Of a stretch of 64,000 nt of DNA, positions 59,301-64,000 are shown piece by piece; position 1 is the stretch's first letter; each line of letters opens with the position of its first letter. The DNA is from Nematostella vectensis (Eukaryota; Cnidaria; Anthozoa; Actiniaria; Edwardsiidae). The translations under genes and the position numbers were made by a program. The stretch spans positions 4,754,306-4,818,305 of the forward strand of contig NC_064046.1 of NCBI RefSeq assembly GCF_932526225.1. Reading direction: 5' to 3'. The notes under the pieces are model-generated. The model was given only the letters and a program-made list of their open reading frames with translations. It had not been told where the DNA came from and did not search any database.

Positions 59301-62087
59301 GCTACATGTGAAGGAAAAATAAAACAGCTGTGAAACAAAATGAAACAGCTGGATCAAGAGCAGTAAAATAAGGTGCGTGTCAAGACAGGGGGAGGGGTGC
59401 AGCGTTTATCTCTTGATATAGCATTTCTTTTCTGACATAGGAGAAGGGGGGGGGTAGCTCCTACAAACACTTCCTCTCCTAGATCCGTCAATGATTAAAA
59501 TAAGGTACGTTCACATTTAACAACAGGTGGAATCATTTGATGTCCCGGTGGAGGCTGTTCGCCGATTGTTTACCAGGAAGCTCCGAGAATACTGTGGCAG
59601 TGACGCCATGGCGTGTCGAATAGGATGCTGGGAAACTGCGTGAGTTTAGCCCTGCTAATCAAACTCAGGGAAAAAATGGGACGCCTGTAGCAATATCTAG
59701 AAGATGTGGGTTGCAACAGGAAAAGTTATTCTGAGAGGCGGAGTGAGCAGGAAAGGTTTATGCAAACAAGGAGTTTGAACGAAATATTGACATTAGACCA
59801 AAATCTAAATTTCTGAAATACACTTTTTGGGGCTTTGTTTGGTAATCATTATTAATATAAATGACTTTATTTTGTGTGCAGTCCGATGCTCGAAGGAGAG
59901 ATTGTGATTGACAGGCGAACGTCCGCTGACCAGGCTCTAGTGCCCATCCAAGTAACAGCTAGAAACTTGCAAGGTTAATATACCACAGGCTTCCCAACTT
60001 CGTCAGTAAGGAAACTGGGAACGAGGTTAAGAAACATGAACGCTTAAAGGGACATACGGTTTCACGCAAATAATTATCTTATGAGATCTATCTTCATGAT
60101 GAATTAGTTTAGATGTAAATACCTCAGTTTGCGGTGCTTCCCTAGAACCCGAGTTTAGAGCGATATCAGTGTGTCTTTTATCCGTGTAGATACTAATCGC
60201 TTTAAACTGGAAGTCCTTAAAGATATTTGAGCTGAGTTTACCCAACTTTGTTTCCAGTTACTTCACTGACAAGGGCGGGAAGCCTGTTATTATTTGAAAA
60301 ATAAAAATGACTACAATAGGCCATTCCAGCAATAAGCTTGTGCAAGCATTACAATAAAAAAAAAACCTACCTCAACTACCAGAATCAGCGCGCGCCATTT
60401 TAAGTGTGCACCAAACGAAGCGTGCGCTGCATGACGGTAGTTGAGGTAGGTTTCCATGTCGAGTGCGCGCGCATGCTAATAGCTGGAATGGCCTATTGGT
60501 AACAGCGCATTTATTCGATTCCAGCATTTATCCCAAGCAATGTCCTTCTGGCGATAGCGGAAAGTACCAAGGATGAACTCGAAGACATGACGTCAGCAAA
60601 TATTCTGAAAATTTGGCCGCTGACCGACGATCCAAACATCACAGGAGACACTGGCAAGCGAAAGGCAGACATCACTTCCGATAGGGGTAGTCTGCTGACA
60701 TTTGTGCTCACGGGCGTGGGCATTGTGCTGCTCCTGGTGGTGGTGTGTTTCGTGGTGTACAGGGTTAAATGGTTAGTTGTATTATATGTTGCTTTACCCC
60801 CTCCCAAAATTCCACCCTTTTCTTTATCTTGTGGCCAGGAGCGTAGCGCTGACGACAATGCTGGCTAAATATTTGAAATAACCACCTTAAGGTTTTCCAC
60901 GTCATTTACCTATTTCGGTCGAAAATATGACAATAGCTTGCCCAAATTAGCCTTTGATAACTGGATGCTTTCTCGCATTTGGCATTTGGCGGACAGACTT
61001 TTTTATCCTCGTTTTCGCCTCTCCTTAACCAATTTCTCACCCTTTGACTATCCGTCCGTCCCCCTAGCCTTTCTGATCACATATGCAATGGATGAAATGC
61101 GCTTATTTTTAGGCGGAGATCCAAAAACCTGACAGTGAACCCTCTTGAGGAGGAAGAAGCTGAGAGCACAGTTAATACGCCTAGTACGGTGACAAGCGAC
61201 AAAGCATCGCTCATAGGCATTCCAAGCAAGACAAATAAGGTGAATTAAACATAAGATACAGGGTCTTTACATGAGGATAATGCTAAGGAGGAAGATCTCT
61301 AACAGGCGTGGACTAAAATTTGTGTGAAGCAATCGCATATCACAGTACGCATGCGTACAATTCTGATTTAGACAGCATTTTTCAGTCGTATGCGACCTGC
61401 CTACGACATGTCTTAGCGCTGGATTACAATCTACGACTTTCATAGCCGAACGCCGTCACGGTGTCGTAAGGCCGATCGTACACTCTTCGACTCGAGTTGT
61501 AGAGGTGTCGCAGGCAAGTCGTATACGACTAAATCGTGATGTCTAAATCCAGTAGCGGATCTACGGGGGGAGGAGTTAGGGGGTTTAAACCCCCTTGGGC
61601 TGCTTTTCTGTATTGTTTCCATTGTGTCTGTTTATTCCAAAATCGTTACGAAAGTAAAATAACGACGATTGGGTCAACCCCCGCCCCCCTTTGCAAACAG
61701 CTAGATCAGCCCCTGAAACCAGCCCTAAGACATTGTTAAAATAAAGATGAGGCTATGAGTTTGGATTGTTATTTTTGTATTTTTATCTACAAATAATGCA
61801 AAAGTAAACAACAAACGAGAAAAAGGCTGACCGAATACCTTTAAAAATCCGCAAGCTATGACAAGGTGTCTCGCAAGTATTTCGCCCTTCATCATCGGCA
61901 CGCTGCTTTCTCAAGAAAGCGCGCTCTCTTTTTCATACTTTACATTGTCTTATAAAGTCTTATTGGATTTCATTTTCTATTTTCCTCTTTAAAGGATGCC
62001 CGGCAGGTCAGCATAACAAATATTGAGCTGTCAGAGGTTCTGCTTGACAAGCCAATCAAAACACCTAACATCACGGCCATCTCTTGA
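48119..62087 (+). CDS. DSL-domain transmembrane protein (Delta/Serrate-Jagged-like)
   Basis: Ten exons: 48119-48181, 54777-55052, 55561-55743, 56360-56603, 58154-58650, 59527-59639, 59882-59973, 60525-60771, 61113-61239 and 61995-62087. All GT-AG, phases compatible, 644 aa. Residues 1-20 are a signal peptide. Residues 22-160 form an MNNL-type region (GSCCDNANWCIDSCDNYFI, then KLSVEVWDDDG). A DSL module follows (Cys177-Cys220: SRDDDQGHYICD, CREGWHGRAC). Directly after it is a second, truncated DSL (224-253: CIPRNDTSGRYMCD, CLEGWTGVNC). Residues 256-421 (exon 5) are Ser/Thr-rich in this frame; see the separate exon entry. Residues 404-520 recall the Jagged juxtamembrane region (VPVEAVRRLFTRKL, VPIQVTARNLQ). 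Membrane segment about 546-568 (LTGVGIVLLLVVVCFVVY), then a 75-residue cytoplasmic tail ending TAIS. DSL proteins are Notch ligands presented on the cell surface; here no EGF repeat is found, which is unusual. Exact ligand function is inferred. Confidence 0.82.
48617..48925 (-). repeat. Dispersed repeat family R1, copy 4 (inverted)
   Basis: GTTCTTATTTTGGGAGCATT near the left and GAATTTGGTGAAATCTCATG near the right match, in reverse complement, the two ends of 36421-36718. It lies in intron 1 of the DSL gene. Confidence 0.65.
50555..50993. mobile_element. Non-autonomous DNA element with CAGGCSCGTACCCAGG ends
   Basis: Terminal inverted repeats CAGGCCCGTACCCAGGATT and AATCCTGGGTACGCGCCTG with one mismatch, 439 bp. 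Parts of its interior (GGACCGAAAGTGGACCTT, GGCCGTTGTGGGGGGTGC) recur inverted at 53040-53100, so a second copy lies in the same intron. Confidence 0.75.
52085..52165. repeat. Short TATGTAC tandem repeat
   Basis: About eight imperfect copies of an 8-11-bp unit (CTATGTACTA). Confidence 0.8.
53005..53220 (-). mobile_element. Second copy of the CGTACCCAGG element (partial)
   Basis: It contains inverted copies of segments of 50555-50993 (CAACGGCCGAAGGTCCACTT, CTAGATCACTCTGGT, TTCTTTGTTCTTTCGGGGG). The right boundary is obscured by the adjoining minisatellite. Confidence 0.6.
53230..54020. repeat. About 60-bp CATCAT-rich minisatellite, DSL gene intron 1
   Basis: Around 12 units of TCATCATCATCTAATCGTCA, TCATAATCACAATTTTCACC and ATAACCATAACTATCATTTAG type, with varying numbers of CAT triplets. 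Confidence 0.93.
55150..55566. repeat. 26-bp array carrying a 3' splice acceptor, DSL gene intron 2
   Basis: About 15 units of CCCCTCATCTTCAGGGTGTG plus GTATAT. The last unit (CCCTCATCTTCAG|GGCGTG) is the genuine acceptor of exon 3 at 55561, so the array repeats the pyrimidine tract, the AG and the first bases of the exon. Because 26 is not a multiple of 3 and the unit lacks stops, open frames appear in all phases; one runs in frame into exon 3. Confidence 0.95.
55838..56315. repeat. TCTG/TCCG tetranucleotide satellite, DSL gene intron 3
   Basis: About 475 bp of tetramer (CTGT)n with interleaved blocks of (CCGT)n. It lies between exon 3 and the DSL exon. Open frames of up to 231 codons on both strands (SVCL or TDRQ repeats) are artefacts. 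Confidence 0.97.
56700..58000. repeat. About 32-bp minisatellite, DSL gene intron 4
   Basis: About 40 units of CCCCCACACCCCTACTGACC plus ACCCAAAAGYGGT, with a variant (CTCTTACCCCTTGACTGCCC) in 57370-57900, showing higher-order mixing of two unit types. It fills almost the whole intron. Confidence 0.97.
58154..58650 (+). other. Exon 5 of the DSL gene: reading frame in doubt
   Basis: The splice-compatible frame (phase 1 in, phase 0 out) is open for 165 codons and Ser/Thr-rich. However, third-position pyrimidine bias (codons such as GTC ATC, TAC, AAC) sits in the frame one base earlier, starting GAT GCC AAC at 58155. That frame would encode plausible protein in three blocks: 58155-58274 (GKLFIYAYTKYYPATK), 58278-58436 (HEFWVCDVIIFHDVIFFKP) and 58524-58643 (FQVQCYCQGNGIIKYQDM). 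They are separated by TGA 58275, TAG 58437 and TGA 58521, and end at TAG 58644. A coding frame with pyrimidine third positions makes the overlapping frame stop-poor and Ser/Thr/Pro/Ala-rich, so the open frame may be a shadow. Only its end (IVIEMEPRE) joins well to exon 6. Confidence 0.5.
58975..59212. repeat. Purine-rich GGGAAGGGAGTGAAGA repeat
   Basis: About 235 bp of GGGAAGGGAGYGAAGAGGG units, one strand almost entirely purine, in intron 5 of the DSL gene. Confidence 0.92.
60314..60498. mobile_element. MITE-like palindromic element, 185 bp
   Basis: Ends CAATAGGCCATTCCAGC and GCTGGAATGGCCTATTG; inner arms AACCTACCTCAACTACC and GGTAGTTGAGGTAGGTT also inverted. In intron 7 of the DSL gene, ending 26 bp before exon 8. 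Confidence 0.88.
61363..61552. mobile_element. MITE-like palindromic element
   Basis: Left arm CAGTCGTATGCGACCTGCCT and right arm AGGCAAGTCGTATACGACTA are inverted, with outer TGATTTAGACA/TGTCTAAATC. In intron 9 of the DSL gene. Confidence 0.8.
61550..61715. mobile_element. hAT-like MITE candidate
   Basis: Ends CAGTAGCGGATCTA and TAGATCAGCCCCTG approximate inverted repeats of the CAG-GGCGGATCTA type; it abuts or nests with the preceding element. Confidence 0.45.
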
Positions 62088-62096
62088 AGCAGCCCG

Positions 62097-62670
62097 AGCT
62101 AGATGAAGCGACCGCCCTAAATACACGAAGACACGAACGCCCTAGATAAAGCGACCGCCCTAAATACACGAAGACACGAACGCCCTAGATAAAGCGACCG
62201 CCCTAAATACACGAAGACACGAACGCCTTAGATAAAGCGACCGCCCTATATACACGAAGACACAAACGCCTTAGATGAAGCGACCGCCCTATATACACGA
62301 AGACACGAACGCCCTAGATAAAGCGACCGCCCTAAATACACGAAGACACGAACGCCTTAGATAAAGCGACCGCCCTATATACACGAAGACACGAACGCCT
62401 TAGATGAAGCAACCGCCCTATATACACGAAGACACGAACGCCCTAGATAAAGCGACCGCCCTATATACACGAAGACACGAACGCCCTAGATAAAGCAACC
62501 GCCCTATATACACTAAGACACGAACGCCCTAGATAGGGCGACCGCCCTATATACACGAAGACGACCGCCTCAGTTAAAGCGACCACTCTTTATACACAGG
62601 TACGACCACTTTAGATAAATCGACCGCCCTTTATACACGAAGACGACTGTCCTAGATAAAGAAGATACAC
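62097..62670. repeat. 43-bp minisatellite after the DSL gene stop codon
   Basis: About 13 units of AGATAAAGCGACCGCCCTAA plus ATACACGAAGACACGAACGCCCT, beginning ten bases after the stop (62087). If transcribed, it forms most of the proximal 3' untranslated region. Confidence 0.93.
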
Positions 62671-63660
62671 CAGCATACTCCCTTGTGTTCCTTACGGTAT
62701 TCCTGTGGCTAGAGGGGCTGAAGCAGCCAACTAGAGAAAGAGGACTTTGGTGACGTCACATCCTCAACCACAGGAAACCCAAGAATAACGTCAGAGAATA
62801 CGCTGACGATACACGAAGGCGAACGTATGCACAAAGTTAAAATAACCTTGCCAGTGAAAACGGCGGATGGGAAATGGCAGCTCCAAGACCGAAAGGGTAT
62901 AGGTACTAAGTTATACATAGCATGAGGGGGGGGGGGGGGCACGACAAATAAACATTAAGAAAACATTGGGAGGCACAGCCACGCCCTGGTCATTTCCTTA
63001 CAATTTGTGAAAATATTGTGGGGCACGTGCCTACGGTCCTGTTATAAATGAACTCCAGCGATGCCAGAGCCAGACATTGATGGCCTAAATGGATTATCGT
63101 ATGATTGATCCATATTATCCTGCAAACAGTTGAGCAATAATAAGAGCCATGGTACCACCCTTCGGTCGTTGAACTGCCATTTACCAGTCGACATTCGTCA
63201 GTCTCACTGACGGTTTTTGAAATAGGTGTATAGCGTCGTCATCGTTGATGGCAAGAATTACTTGACGCATCGGACATTAGTCAAAAGAAGTATTCATAAT
63301 CAATAAAATTTTTTAAAGTTCCAAGAAATATCCATGGTGATTTTTAATAACCAGAATTTGTATATACGAGTATGTCATATCGTGAAAAGGTTCAAGAATT
63401 TGAGTGAATAATGCCTGTAAAAATAATTACTGGATATCAATTTAAATGCGAATAGGCCCGAATATCCTCGACTTATATCCAATTAGTGTGTACCAATAAT
63501 CATAATATCGACAAAATTGCGAGAAAAAACAGTTTTTCAGAATCCATGTGTCATTATAAGTGAATGTTTAGGGGGTCACCAGAGAACAGCGCTATTGATA
63601 TCAGAGCCTTTATTCGTTTTTGGTTATTTTGCCATTTATTTGATATGTTATTTGATGATT
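62671..63660. other. 3' flank of the DSL gene
   Basis: No further exon found. A candidate AATAAA lies at 62947-62952. A segment at 62930-63040 (GCACAGCCACGCCCTGGTCA, TTTGTGAAAATATTGTGGGG) is an inverted relative of 54180-54245, another dispersed repeat. Confidence 0.45.
62947..62952 (+). terminator. Candidate polyadenylation signal of the DSL gene
   Basis: First AATAAA found downstream of the stop codon, about 860 bp away and beyond the 43-bp minisatellite. Use is inferred. Confidence 0.3.
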
Positions 63661-63839
63661 CTTAAAGTGCAATGTTATGTGAAATAAGCGTATACACCCA
63701 TTCCAAGAAGCGTTTCTTGACGGCAATTGCTCTATGATTGCTTCTGAGTGATGTCTGCATGGAGACCTTTTGAGTGCTCTTTATTGCCTTTGAAATACAA
63801 TTCCCTATCGGAAATCTTTTGGTAGGGTTTCTTCGTCCT

Positions 63840-64000
63840 TGTTCTGTCATCTCAACGTCGAGACCTTTTGGTAATTTTTCTTGTCATTGATCTATGATTG
63901 CTTACGAGTCATGCCCGAGTCGAAACCTTTTGGTAATTTTTCTTGTCATTGATCTATGATTACTTATGAGTCATGCCTGAGTCGAAACCTTTTGGTAATT
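63840..64000. repeat. About 73-bp tandem repeat continuing off the right edge
   Basis: Two and a half units of GAAACCTTTTGGTAATTTTT, CTTGTCATTGATCTATGATT, RCTTAYGAGTCATGCCYGAG. More diverged copies precede it from about 63710. Confidence 0.85.

Overview
This window is animal (metazoan) nuclear DNA. Every protein-coding gene I can support is split by canonical GT-AG introns, and the families are metazoan: six-EF-hand calbindin-like proteins, a class A GPCR and a DSL-domain Notch-ligand-like membrane protein. The AT-rich background, moderate intron sizes, many short palindromic MITE-like elements and a decayed CR1/L2-type LINE would fit a cnidarian such as a sea anemone. No single marker proves the species, so that placement is inference.

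Layout. (1) 1-27268 is a cluster of three calbindin/calretinin/secretagogin-like paralogues. Gene A is on the minus strand, starts at 1585 and runs off the left edge. Gene B is on the minus strand, complete, 11 coding exons, 11196 to 2992, 274 aa. Gene C is on the plus strand, complete, 11 coding exons, 17807 to 27268, 316 aa. B and C are divergent and share almost every intron position and phase. Gene C has lost two canonical calcium loops and gained a polar tail ending in a CaaX box (CVIS). (2) 29691-34214 is a two-exon class A GPCR on the minus strand. Its intron holds a tandem array of the exon-1 end plus splice donor, and a 2.9-kb plus-strand LINE inserted inside that array with a 6-bp target duplication. 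(3) 34215-48118 is largely gene-free and rich in MITEs and other dispersed repeats; two weak exon candidates lie next to the GPCR start. (4) 48119-62087 is a ten-exon plus-strand gene for a type I membrane protein with signal peptide, MNNL domain, one full plus one partial DSL module, a Jagged-like juxtamembrane region, one membrane segment and a short tail. No EGF repeats are found. Its exon 5 is ambiguous: the phase-compatible frame is open, but codon-position bias points to another frame that contains stops. (5) 62088-64000 is 3' sequence with a 43-bp minisatellite and a second array running off the right edge.

The most striking structure is a recurrent one. Many intronic minisatellites are built from, or directly abut, a splice junction. 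In gene C a 44-bp unit repeats the end of exon 4 with its donor about ten times. In the GPCR a roughly 52-bp unit repeats the exon-1 end and donor about nine times. In gene B the exon-3 end and donor occur three times. In the DSL gene a 26-bp unit carries a repeated 3' acceptor. Other arrays begin at or a few bases from a donor or polypyrimidine tract. This looks like repeated intron growth by tandem duplication seeded at splice sites, with the potential to create many decoy or alternative splice sites.
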